Positions 8,623 to 16,785 of a stretch of DNA of 36,973 bases are shown here, piece after piece. The position numbers and the translations under genes were made by a program. Below the pieces are notes generated by a model, which was given only the letters and a program-made list of their open reading frames with translations, did no database searches and was not told the origin of the DNA. This DNA is from Planctomycetota bacterium (GTDB taxonomy: Bacteria; Planctomycetota; Phycisphaerae; Phycisphaerales; SM1A02): positions 1 to 36,973 of the forward strand of contig JAPLMU010000059.1 in assembly GCA_026386795.1 (NCBI GenBank). Direction: 5' to 3'. Positions within the stretch are counted from its first letter, which is position 1. Every line of letters starts with the position of its first letter.

Positions 8623-10623
8623 ATGCAACTGCTCGACTGGACCATCGTCACCGTGTTCTTGGTGGCACTGGCACTCTCCGCGTGGAGCATGCGTCGGTAC
8701 GCAAACAGCGTGAGTGGATTCCTGAGTGCAAACCGCCTTGCGGGGCGCTATCTGCTCACGGTCTCTTACAACATGGCGCAGGTGGGCGTCATCACGTTGG
8801 TCTGGTATTTCCAAGTTGGCTACGACGTCGGCTTCACGCAATATTGGTGGGGCTACATGGAGGGGCCATCGCTGATCTTGCTGGCGATCACTGGCTGGGT
8901 GATTTACCGATTCCGCGAGACGCGCGCCATGACCTTGGCGCAGTTCTTTGAAATGCGTTACTCGCGTCGCTTTCGTATCTTCAGCGGGATCGTTGCGTTC
9001 ATCTCGGGCATTCTGAATTACGCGATTTTCCCGGGAGTAACAGCGCGATTCTTCGTTGCGATGCTCGGCATGCCGGATCGATTTGAGGTGCTTGGGGCGA
9101 CCTTCCCAACATTCCCCGCTGTGATGGCAGCACTCCTGACCTTCGCGGTGTTCATGGTGTTCGCGGGCGGAATGCTCGCAGTGCTCGTCACAGATTTCTT
9201 CCAAGGCGTGTTCTGCTTCTGCACGTTCGTCATGGTCTGCTATTGGGTATTGCTGAAGTTCCCATGGCTGAAACTAGAAGAGACGATGATGATGTTGCCC
9301 GCCGGAAAGAGCATGCTCAATCCACTGGGGCTGCAAGACGAACAGAACTTTGGCGTGCTGTTCTGGTTGATCAGTGCGTTCACGCTGTTCTATGCGTGTC
9401 GCGCATGGCAGGGCGATCAGGGCTACAACAGCGCCGCACGCGACGCGCACGAGGCGCGCATGGGCCAACTACTAAATGGATGGCGATACCGCACGCTGAT
9501 GTTGGTGACGGTCTTGATTCCGCTTGCAGTGCGCGCGTACCTCACGCACCCGGACTATGCCGTAGCGGCGGCTCCACTCAAGGAGCTCATTGCTGCGCAG
9601 CCAACCGAGGCGTTGCAGGCAGAAATGCGCGTTCCGCTCGCGCTTGGCATCATGTTGCCGACCGGCTTGCTTGGCTTGGTAGTTGCGGCAATGCTCGGCG
9701 CGGCCATCAGTACCGATGAGGCATATCTGCATTCGTGGGCCAGCATCTTTGTGCAGGATGTTGTGCTTCCATTCCGCAAGAAACCGATATCAGCGCGCGG
9801 TCAGTTGTTCCTATTGAAGTCCGCGGTGCTCGGCGTGGCGATCTTCGCGTTCTGCTTCAGCATGTGGTACGAGCCCGGCATCTACATCGCCATGTTCGCA
9901 GCCATGAGCGCGAGCATCTTCGTTGCGGGTGGTGGCGCCGCGATCATCGGCGGTCTGTACACGCGCTGGGGAACAACCGCCGGAGCGTGGTCGGGGATGA
10001 TCGTTGGCATGACGTTGTGCGTGTTGGGCGTGATTGTCACGAACGTCCCCAAGGAGTGGGTGAGCAGCTGGAACGCTGCCGATGCTGGCGCAATTCTGAA
10101 CGGATGGGGTGGATTCTGCGAATGGGTTCGCACCAATCTCACCGGAATGGTGATCAGTTTCATTGCGATGATTGCGTCGTGCATCTTCTACGTCACGGTC
10201 AGCCTCGCGGGTGGCGTGAAGAGTTTCGACCTTGATCGATTGCTCCATCGTGGCGCGTTCCGGACGGATGGTGACGCCGCGCTTGACGAGGCGCCGCAGA
10301 ACTTCTGGGAGAAGATTGGATTTGATCGTCAGTACCAGGGTTGGGATCGATTTGTCGCGTGGATCACACTCAGTTGGCCGCTCTTCTTCACGGTTCTCTT
10401 CTGCATCGGCACCCCGTGGATGGTGTGGCGCAAGAGCCAAGGAACGGCAGTCACTGACGCAGAGTGGTCCGCCTATTGGCACGTGTGGGTCTGGGTGATT
10501 CTGGTGGCAAGCACCGCCGTCATGGTGTGGTTTGTCATTGGCGGAATGCGGGACTACTTCCGACTGCGCCGTGATCTCCGAACATTTACTCCTGACGCTT
10601 CCGATGACGGCTCCGTGCGGTAG
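8623..10623 (+). CDS. Sodium:solute symporter (SSS family)
   Basis: This 666-residue polytopic membrane protein has roughly 13-15 hydrophobic helices, an N-terminus (LDWTIVTVFLVALALSAW, then RYANSVSGFLSANR) typical of SSS/SGLT-type transporters, and the conserved early helix SYNMAQVGVITLVWYFQVGY. Family members couple sodium import to uptake of sugars, amino acids or other small solutes. The placement between an alpha- and a beta-mannosidase suggests mannose or a small mannoside as substrate, which is inference. The ATG sits 1 base after the mannosidase stop, with a purine-rich GGAGTGAGGG (8608-8617) as ribosome-binding site inside the preceding gene, so translation is probably coupled. The C-terminal third carries a soluble loop (about residues 530-570) before the last helices. 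Confidence 0.9.
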   Translation: MQLLDWTIVTVFLVALALSAWSMRRYANSVSGFLSANRLAGRYLLTVSYNMAQVGVITLVWYFQVGYDVGFTQYWWGYMEGPSLILLAITGWVIYRFRETRAMTLAQFFEMRYSRRFRIFSGIVAFISGILNYAIFPGVTARFFVAMLGMPDRFEVLGATFPTFPAVMAALLTFAVFMVFAGGMLAVLVTDFFQGVFCFCTFVMVCYWVLLKFPWLKLEETMMMLPAGKSMLNPLGLQDEQNFGVLFWLISAFTLFYACRAWQGDQGYNSAARDAHEARMGQLLNGWRYRTLMLVTVLIPLAVRAYLTHPDYAVAAAPLKELIAAQPTEALQAEMRVPLALGIMLPTGLLGLVVAAMLGAAISTDEAYLHSWASIFVQDVVLPFRKKPISARGQLFLLKSAVLGVAIFAFCFSMWYEPGIYIAMFAAMSASIFVAGGGAAIIGGLYTRWGTTAGAWSGMIVGMTLCVLGVIVTNVPKEWVSSWNAADAGAILNGWGGFCEWVRTNLTGMVISFIAMIASCIFYVTVSLAGGVKSFDLDRLLHRGAFRTDGDAALDEAPQNFWEKIGFDRQYQGWDRFVAWITLSWPLFFTVLFCIGTPWMVWRKSQGTAVTDAEWSAYWHVWVWVILVASTAVMVWFVIGGMRDYFRLRRDLRTFTPDASDDGSVR

Positions 10624-10626
10624 CGT
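10621..10626 (+). promoter_or_regulatory. Candidate -10 element (TAGCGT) before the GH2 gene
   Basis: TAGCGT overlaps the TAG stop of the symporter gene and lies 6 bases before the ATG at 10633. There is no Shine-Dalgarno sequence in the 9-base gap. The spacing fits a leaderless transcript, although read-through from the upstream genes is equally possible. Confidence 0.3.
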
Positions 10627-10632
10627 CTTGCA

Positions 10633-13287
10633 ATGATCAGCGTGTTGCCGCAAGCCGAAGGTTGGACCGTCGAATGCACCGCGTGCAGCAGTGCGGCTGT
10701 TCCCGCGGGCGTGATTGGCACGCGGTTTACGTCCGAGGTTCCGGGCTGCGTGCATCATGATTTAGTGCGAGCCGGGATCATCATTCCGGTTGATCAACGT
10801 GACGGTGAAGCGCAGCAATCATGGGTTAGCCATGCAGACTGGCTATGGCGCGGCGTCATTGATGTCGCGTCGGAAGCGTTCGCTGAAGAGTGTTGCGATT
10901 TGGTGTTTGCATCGCTCGACACGATCGCGCGCGTCGCTATCAATGGCATCGAAGTTGGCAATGCTGCGAATCAGTTTGTGCAGCATCGATTTCCGGCGAA
11001 GCACGCACTGCGCGTTGGCCTAAATGAAATCACCGTGGCGATCCGCGCTCCTGTTGATTGGGTGCGTACCGAAGAGGCGCGACTCGGTGCGCGGCCTGTA
11101 AACGGTGATTGGACTCCGTATCCATTCATGCGTAAGAGTGCATGCAATTTCGGTTGGGACTGGGGTCCGCGAGTTCCAACGTCGGGAATGCCAGGCAGCG
11201 TGCAGTTGGAGTGCTGGAGCGGAGTGCGCATTGCAGCAGTGCGTCCGTTGGTGACGCACTGTGACGGTGCGCGCGCAACAGTAGAAGTGCATGTCCGCGT
11301 GGAGCGATCTGCGGCTGCGAGCGGCGGTGCGGCTGCGAGCAATGGTGCGGCTGCGAATCAAGACGCCACTTCGAACGCGCCGCTCAAGGTCATGGCGCGC
11401 TGTGAATTGCGTATGCCGCCGCGTTCCTCTGCACCAGTAGAGGACGATCGCAAAGAGAAGCGCGCGAAGTTGCCTTCCAAGATTGTTGTCTATGTGCCCG
11501 TTCACGCAGATGACACGGCAGTAGCGATCATTGATGTGGAGCGACCCGACCGCTGGTGGCCCCGCGGAATTGGGCGGCAGCCGCTGCACGCTTTGCATGT
11601 GGAATTGGTGCCCGGACCGGGTGCCGAAGAAGGTTGGCCAATTCGCGGCAGCAAGGAACGCGTGGTGCGCAAGATTGGTCTGCGCACTTGCGAACTCGAT
11701 ACATCTCCGGACGAGCATGGTTCGCAATTCACCTTTTGCGTGAACGGTGTTCCAGTGCCTGTGACGGGCGCAAATTGGATTCCAGCGTCGCCGTTTCCAT
11801 GCGCAGCGCGGGATAGCAGCGCGGTTGAGCGGTTGATTGATCTTGCTGCAGCTGCCAACCTCAACATGTTGCGGGTCTGGGGTGGTGGCACCTATGAGTA
11901 TGACCGGTTCTATGAGCATTGCGACGAAGTTGGCATGTTGGTGTGGCAGGACTTCATGTTCGCCTGTGCCACCTATCCAGAAGATGCACCGATGCGCGAG
12001 TCAGTGGAAAGCGAGGCGCGCTACCAAGTAGAGCGGCTTGCTTCGCATCCGAGCATTGTGTTGTGGTGTGGTGGAAATGAAGATGTTCTGGCGTGGCAGT
12101 CATGGGGTTTCCGCGAGCGCCTTGCGCCCGGGCAGTCGTGGGGCATCGGGTACTGGACAGATGTACTGCCGCGAATCTGCGCGGAGTTGGACCCGACGCG
12201 GCCTTACTGGGCCGACAGTCCGTGGAGCGGTTCGCTTGATGTGCATGCCAACGATCCTGATCATGGCGATCGCCACACATGGGATCTCAAGTTAGATGGC
12301 TACCGCTCGATAGTGCCTCGTTTCACTAGTGAATTTGGGCATCAAGGCCCGGCCAACATGCAGTCCCTGCGCGAGGCGCTTGGTGACGCGGCGCTGGTTG
12401 TTGGATCGCCGGAGCTCGCGCTGCGACAACGCGCAACCGGCGGCGACACACCGCAGTACGGCGTCTTTATGGATACGGCGTTTCGGCCAGCGCGCGATTT
12501 TTCTGAGTGGCATTGGCAGGCGCAACTGTTGCAGGCGCGGGCGATGGAGACGGCGATCACTTGGCTCCGAGCGCACCCGGAACGCTCGTCCGGAAGTCTC
12601 TTCTGGCAACTCAATGATGTATGGACCGGTCACAGTTGGAGCATCATTGACGGGAAGATGCGCCCCAAGCCGGCGTACCACGCGGTACGTCGAGCAGCGG
12701 CGCCGAAGTTGGTAACCATTCAGCCTGTCGGTGTTGCCGACGCCGCCGGGGTGCGCGCCTTGCGTGTTGTCCTGGTGAACGACACGGTATCGCGTTGGAA
12801 TGCGCATGTCATTGTGCGCCGTATTGATGTGCATGGCAAGGTGCTTGCACAGGCCCAAGAGCGCATCGTGGTGCCGCCGCGATCGGTAGATATGTCGCTT
12901 GAGGTGCAGGACCTTGTGGGCGCACCGGACGACGCGCGTGCTGAAGGAATTGTGGTTGATGTTCCCAGTCAGGACGATACGATTGGCGAAGAGATTCCGC
13001 TTGCCGACCGCGACCGTATGCGCGCGTGGTGGTGGTTTGCGCCTGACCGTGAACAGCCTGAAACCAAGCCTGATTATGAGATCACCACTGGTCGATCGGT
13101 CAGCGACCTGTGGATTCAGGTCCATGCCCGAACCCTTGTGCGTGACCTGTGGATTGAGCCGGAGTGCGATTGGACGGAATGCTCGCCGAATTTGGTTTCC
13201 ATGCTGCCAGGCGAGCGCCTCAACATGGTGTTGAAGGTGCGAAACGGTACGGGCGATGCACCAACGTTCCGGATTCATGCGCACTGA
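10633..13287 (+). CDS. Beta-mannosidase, glycoside hydrolase family 2
   Basis: This 884-residue retaining beta-mannosidase shows the GH2 order: an N-terminal jelly-roll (GCVHHDLVRAGII, WLWRGVI), an Ig-like domain with FGWDWGPRVPTSG between them, then a TIM barrel. In the barrel, NLNMLRVWGGGTYE and EVGMLVWQDFMFACATYP are family signatures. LWCGGNED carries the likely acid/base E483, and FTSEFGHQG carries the likely nucleophile E567. No signal peptide is visible, so it should act in the cytoplasm on beta-mannosides such as the Man-beta-1,4-GlcNAc core of N-glycans or manno-oligosaccharides. It follows the symporter by 9 bases. An Ala/Gly/Ser/Asn-rich insertion at residues 227-244 is made of three 18-bp DNA repeats and is probably a flexible loop. 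Confidence 0.93.
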   Translation: MISVLPQAEGWTVECTACSSAAVPAGVIGTRFTSEVPGCVHHDLVRAGIIIPVDQRDGEAQQSWVSHADWLWRGVIDVASEAFAEECCDLVFASLDTIARVAINGIEVGNAANQFVQHRFPAKHALRVGLNEITVAIRAPVDWVRTEEARLGARPVNGDWTPYPFMRKSACNFGWDWGPRVPTSGMPGSVQLECWSGVRIAAVRPLVTHCDGARATVEVHVRVERSAAASGGAAASNGAAANQDATSNAPLKVMARCELRMPPRSSAPVEDDRKEKRAKLPSKIVVYVPVHADDTAVAIIDVERPDRWWPRGIGRQPLHALHVELVPGPGAEEGWPIRGSKERVVRKIGLRTCELDTSPDEHGSQFTFCVNGVPVPVTGANWIPASPFPCAARDSSAVERLIDLAAAANLNMLRVWGGGTYEYDRFYEHCDEVGMLVWQDFMFACATYPEDAPMRESVESEARYQVERLASHPSIVLWCGGNEDVLAWQSWGFRERLAPGQSWGIGYWTDVLPRICAELDPTRPYWADSPWSGSLDVHANDPDHGDRHTWDLKLDGYRSIVPRFTSEFGHQGPANMQSLREALGDAALVVGSPELALRQRATGGDTPQYGVFMDTAFRPARDFSEWHWQAQLLQARAMETAITWLRAHPERSSGSLFWQLNDVWTGHSWSIIDGKMRPKPAYHAVRRAAAPKLVTIQPVGVADAAGVRALRVVLVNDTVSRWNAHVIVRRIDVHGKVLAQAQERIVVPPRSVDMSLEVQDLVGAPDDARAEGIVVDVPSQDDTIGEEIPLADRDRMRAWWWFAPDREQPETKPDYEITTGRSVSDLWIQVHARTLVRDLWIEPECDWTECSPNLVSMLPGERLNMVLKVRNGTGDAPTFRIHAH
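11311..11364 (+). repeat. Three 18-bp tandem repeats inside the GH2 gene
   Basis: Units start at 11311, 11329 and 11347, each beginning GCGGCTGCGA; the first two share GCGGCTGCGAGC and the third has diverged. They encode AAASGG, AAASNG and AAANQD. The repeat keeps the frame and sits in the second beta-sandwich region, away from the active site. Confidence 0.8.
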
Positions 13288-13390
13288 GCGCGATTATTGA
13301 TTGATTTAAGAATGTGCGGAGAAATTCCGCAGTCACTTCAGGTTGTGATCAAAGCGCTGCGTACTTTGCGCGTGCAAGGATCTACAACAG

Positions 13391-13400
13391 AGGAGGTGGA
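13391..13400 (+). promoter_or_regulatory. Strong ribosome-binding site
   Basis: AGGAGGTGGA ends 3 bases before the ATG at 13404. It decides the start of the following gene, whose frame is open further upstream to 13314. The gap before it (13288-13390) also contains an AT-rich patch and a 6-bp hairpin (TGCGGA, GAAAT, TCCGCA at 13315-13331) of unknown role. Confidence 0.7.
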
Positions 13401-13403
13401 GTC

Positions 13404-14102
13404 ATGTGTTATGGCGTTGACGGGGCGGCGGGTGTTTCTGGACTTCAGAGCCAGCGCAGCGCTGCGGATTGCAAGCGCCGCGTGCGTCGCAGGCGCGTTA
13501 TGCGTGGCGGACTGAGTGCAGTGCGATTGGCACAGTTGGCGCGTGAAGCTTCGGAAATGCGCAAGTCGCAGACGGCGGAGCGGGTCACGCGCATAGATGA
13601 ATTGGTTGCATCCGCAGCAGATTCGGGTGGCGACACCGATCGTTTCTACTGGACGCTTGTCTACGACATGGAAATGGCGCCGAGCACAACCGGGCGTGCC
13701 ATGCTCCTGGAGCATCAGATTGTGCCGGTTCCGCCACAAGATCTTGCAGCCGATGACGATTTGCACGATGAACTGTGGACGGTGGTTGAGGCACTCGCTG
13801 CATCCGGCGTATTCATCCTAAACAGCGATCACCTCTGTGACCGCGATCTGTATGCGCGGCTCTATTACCGCATTCTTGATGAGCCGACGCGGTGTCTGCC
13901 GCCGGAAACGGAGGCTTCAGAATTCATTGACTGCCTCCATCCCATGGACCTCGACGATTGCGGCATGGGAAAGAAGTTGGTCGATCGGCAGCAGGGTGGC
14001 CAGGAATCCGATGAATCAGTGCGCGGGCCAGGTATTCGCGGTCCATTCAATCCGCGCTCCCTCGCTGACCGGGATCGATGGATGCCACGGCCACGCGCCT
14101 AG
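13404..14102 (+). CDS. Hypothetical protein with basic Cys-containing N-terminus
   Basis: I do not recognise the family. The 232-residue protein begins MCYGVDGAAG, followed by a strongly basic stretch (CKRRVRRRRVMRGG) and a helix (LSAVRLAQLAREASEMRKS). The centre is acidic and well mixed, with a possible globular domain (RFYWTLVYDMEMAP, DDDLHDELWTVVEALAASG, DRDLYARLYYRILDEP) and a C-terminal acidic patch (CLHPMDLDDCGMG). No signal peptide or membrane segment is visible; the Arg-rich stretch could resemble a twin-arginine region, but no hydrophobic core follows. The start is fixed by a strong ribosome-binding site. The gene lies 116 bases after the beta-mannosidase and 74 bases before a lipoprotein gene, so it may be transcribed alone. 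Cytoplasmic location is inferred. Confidence 0.65.
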   Translation: MCYGVDGAAGVSGLQSQRSAADCKRRVRRRRVMRGGLSAVRLAQLAREASEMRKSQTAERVTRIDELVASAADSGGDTDRFYWTLVYDMEMAPSTTGRAMLLEHQIVPVPPQDLAADDDLHDELWTVVEALAASGVFILNSDHLCDRDLYARLYYRILDEPTRCLPPETEASEFIDCLHPMDLDDCGMGKKLVDRQQGGQESDESVRGPGIRGPFNPRSLADRDRWMPRPRA

Positions 14103-14164
14103 CGCGGGCGAGGATTCGTGGGCGGACGGTGTGTGGTGCTGGTGATTTGCGATGGACTTTCCGC

Positions 14165-14170
14165 TACCGT
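14165..14170 (+). promoter_or_regulatory. Candidate -10 element (TACCGT) before a lipoprotein gene
   Basis: TACCGT lies 6 bases before the ATG at 14177, which has no Shine-Dalgarno sequence. This is the same arrangement as at 5375 and 10621. A -35 box at normal spacing is not evident. Confidence 0.35.
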
Positions 14171-14176
14171 GCGGCG

Positions 14177-14596
14177 ATGTTCCCAGCGAAACCTGTACTC
14201 GTGATCATCTCCGCCCTCATGCTCGTTGGCTGCCTCGGCAGACAGAAGGTTGAGGAGCCGGATGTGGCAGTCGTTGGTGACTGGCGCGCCGCAGCGAACG
14301 GGACGGTGATCACATTCTCGCAGAGTGGCCTGTATTCGATCGCGATCAAAGATCAGAAGCGTCCGGTGATGGGCTCGTTCACCTTCAATCCTGATGAAGG
14401 GACGCTGGTCATGCAGACGCGACGCGAGTCGCCAATGTGTGCAGACGACATCGGTCAGTACAAAGTGCGTATCGGCAGCATGACCATGGATGTTGAACTC
14501 GTGCGCGACACCTGTGATGCACGATCCAAGTTTATGGTCACATCGTTCGATCGCGTGAAAGACGCGCGTTCGCGCAAGGCGGTGGCAGAGCAATGA
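14177..14596 (+). CDS. Small lipoprotein, possibly lipocalin-like fold
   Basis: The ATG at 14177 is chosen because it starts a lipoprotein signal (MFPAKPVLVIISALML, then V-G-C), although the frame is open to 14078. The 139-residue product has a mature part rich in beta-strand patterns (VVGDWRAAANGTVITFSQSG, KRPVMGSFTFNPDEGTLVM, GSMTMDVELV). The G-x-W near the start of the mature part and the up-and-down strands recall lipocalin-like or META-like envelope proteins, but I cannot name a family. Two cysteines (in PMCADD and DTCDAR) could form a disulfide in the periplasm. Its stop overlaps the start of the next gene (ATGA at 14593), so the two proteins are probably made together and may act together at the envelope. 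Confidence 0.75.
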   Translation: MFPAKPVLVIISALMLVGCLGRQKVEEPDVAVVGDWRAAANGTVITFSQSGLYSIAIKDQKRPVMGSFTFNPDEGTLVMQTRRESPMCADDIGQYKVRIGSMTMDVELVRDTCDARSKFMVTSFDRVKDARSRKAVAEQ

Positions 14597-16785
14597 AATT
14601 GCTCCTCGCGCTTGTTCAGTTGTGCACGCTGCTTTGCTCGCTGTGCGTTTGTTTGCCTGCAACCGCAGACTCTTCTTGGCCGCAGACAGTCAGTGATGGC
14701 GACCGTAGCTTTGTGATTTACGGGCCGCAATTCAATTCCTACGGTGGGGACATGGTTGGTCTCACCCACGCAGTTACTCGGGTGCGCAATGGCGCGGCGA
14801 GTATCTCGCCTGCAGACATTGGGAGCATGACGGTCTCCGCGCAGGCTACGACCGCTGCTGATGACGGCGAACTCGAGATTGCTTCATTTCAAGTTGATTC
14901 GTTGTCATTCGGTGGCGTCGTTGCGCCGCAGGATGATATTGACGCAGTCCAACGTGCCATTGCAACGCGAGCGTTCTGCATCACACGACGCGCGTTAGTA
15001 CATGACATGCAGATAGAGAATGTGCGCGCCGCTGGTACGCCCGGACTTGGCGACTTTGTTCCACGCTTCCGCATTGAAAGGCAGCGAGCAACGCTCATCA
15101 CCATTGACGGTGATCCGCAACTCAAAGACTTGGCAGATACCAATTGGCGGCAGGTGATCAACACTCCGTTTCTTGTTCTGCAGGCACAGGATGGATCGTT
15201 TGTCGTTCGACTTGGGGACGATCGATGGATGGGAAGCGCGGAACTTGGTAAGGGGTATGCGCCCGTTGATGCTCCACCCGCTGCTGTAATTGTTGCGATC
15301 GGCACCGCGCCGTTACCCCCGTCAGGCGTGACTGCGCCGTCTTCTGGCCCTGCAGGAGCGAGCGCTGGGTCGACAGCGGTTTCAGCGGTGCTCGTTGTCA
15401 CTGACCCAACCGTGCTCATTTCAATGAATGGCGAACCAGTGCTCGCCGATATTGCGCCGGGCGTTCAGTGGGTGGCAAACGCGCGCACCATGGTTCTGCG
15501 CACGGCAACCCCGATTGCGTGGTGGACGCTTGCTTCCGGTCGTTGGTTTTCGGCTCCAACTCTTGATGGCACGTGGACCCGCGTCGCCGCCACGGCGGTC
15601 CCGGAAGAATTTCGCGCACTACCGAGTGGACGCACGTTTGATCATGTCAAGGCGAGCATTCCGCGAACGCCCGAGTCGGTGGCTGCCGTTGCAGCGGCGC
15701 AAGAAGCTCGCACCGTTCAGGTGATGCGTGCTGCGGCGCATTGCAGCGTCAACTGGAGCGGTGCGCCGCTCTGGCAGGGCATCGACGGAACGCTGCTGCG
15801 CGGTTCAGTGAACGCATCGCAGCCAGTCATCGAATGCGACCGGTACTTCTACTGCTGCGACAATGCAGTGTGGTTCAGCGCCGCTGTGCCAGAAGGCCCG
15901 TGGACTCTGTGCGACGATCTTCCGGATGCAATCTCGCAGATTCAAGCATCGTCTCCGCTCTACGCGGCCACAGCGGTCGACATTGTCGGATCGACCGCGG
16001 ACAGCGTGACATTTTCCTATGTGCCCGCGTATTTGGGAACCTTTGTTGACAACGGCACGGTGGTGTATGGCAACGGTTACGACGAACCCGGTATCGCTCT
16101 TCCAGGAAACGGTTGGATGCCGCAGCCGCAGACTTTTGATCTCCCGCTGACATTCGATATGAATACCGGCACGTTCGCGCCGCCGACCGAGGATGCTGAC
16201 CAAGGCACGCAGCCCGCGCTTGACCCGGATGTTCTTGTCAACGGTTGGATTGGTTGGGGCTGGTGCCCCGGTTGGACTAGTGCCTGCGGCTGGGGCTGGC
16301 GCAATCCCGCGTGGTGGTCGGATTGGCGTGCATGGTGGCGTCATTGGAATCCGTACTGGAATCACTGGGCAAACGCCCGCACCGCGGCGCAACTTGCTCG
16401 TGATAACGCAGCGATTGCCGAGCGCAATTCCCGCGAGCAGTCCGAGGTGGCTCGGCAGCAGGGCGCCGCCGATCAGCGCCGTATTGATGCGCAAGAAGCG
16501 GACTGGCGGGCGCGCCAAGCCGCAGTGCGATCAAACGCAGAGGAGGCTCGCCGCGCCGAGCGCGCTGAAGAGGCACGACTGCGTGATACGCGCGACGCTG
16601 TTCGTCGTGCGCAAGATGAGCGCGCCCGTGCAGCCGCTGTGCGGTCTGGTCCAACCGCTCCGCCCGGCAGCATGGCGTGGTGGTACGAGTACGCGAACGA
16701 TTACTCAAGCGGTTACCTGAGCCGCGCGACGGGATATCAAGATCCGCGTTACGGGGTGGCAGTTGGTCGCGGCGGCAACTTGTAG
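14593..16785 (+). CDS. Secreted Trp-rich protein with coiled-coil tail, function unknown
   Basis: This 730-residue protein begins with a signal peptide (KLLLALVQLCTLLCSLCVCL, ending ATA). The N-terminal half holds repeated beta modules with the pattern Leu-x-x-Gly-x-Trp: ASGRWFSAPTLDGTW and DNAVWFSAAVPEGPW are clearly related. A segment YLGTFVDNGTVVYGNGY resembles sequences in proteins sometimes annotated as carbohydrate-binding family V/XII; I give this only as a resemblance. Residues about 550-595 are extraordinarily rich in Trp (14 in about 44 residues, for example GWIGWGWCPGW and WWSDWRAWWRHW). The next 90 residues are Ala/Arg/Glu-rich and probably a coiled coil. It is coupled to the upstream lipoprotein by ATGA and overlaps the convergent metal ATPase gene by 37 bases. 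An envelope or extracellular role, perhaps binding carbohydrate, is inferred. Confidence 0.8.
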   Translation: MKLLLALVQLCTLLCSLCVCLPATADSSWPQTVSDGDRSFVIYGPQFNSYGGDMVGLTHAVTRVRNGAASISPADIGSMTVSAQATTAADDGELEIASFQVDSLSFGGVVAPQDDIDAVQRAIATRAFCITRRALVHDMQIENVRAAGTPGLGDFVPRFRIERQRATLITIDGDPQLKDLADTNWRQVINTPFLVLQAQDGSFVVRLGDDRWMGSAELGKGYAPVDAPPAAVIVAIGTAPLPPSGVTAPSSGPAGASAGSTAVSAVLVVTDPTVLISMNGEPVLADIAPGVQWVANARTMVLRTATPIAWWTLASGRWFSAPTLDGTWTRVAATAVPEEFRALPSGRTFDHVKASIPRTPESVAAVAAAQEARTVQVMRAAAHCSVNWSGAPLWQGIDGTLLRGSVNASQPVIECDRYFYCCDNAVWFSAAVPEGPWTLCDDLPDAISQIQASSPLYAATAVDIVGSTADSVTFSYVPAYLGTFVDNGTVVYGNGYDEPGIALPGNGWMPQPQTFDLPLTFDMNTGTFAPPTEDADQGTQPALDPDVLVNGWIGWGWCPGWTSACGWGWRNPAWWSDWRAWWRHWNPYWNHWANARTAAQLARDNAAIAERNSREQSEVARQQGAADQRRIDAQEADWRARQAAVRSNAEEARRAERAEEARLRDTRDAVRRAQDERARAAAVRSGPTAPPGSMAWWYEYANDYSSGYLSRATGYQDPRYGVAVGRGGNL

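Noticed and set aside
13314-13403. Longer N-terminus of the unknown protein at 13404
   Set aside because: A strong ribosome-binding site sits just before ATG 13404, and the upstream codons have no protein-like character.
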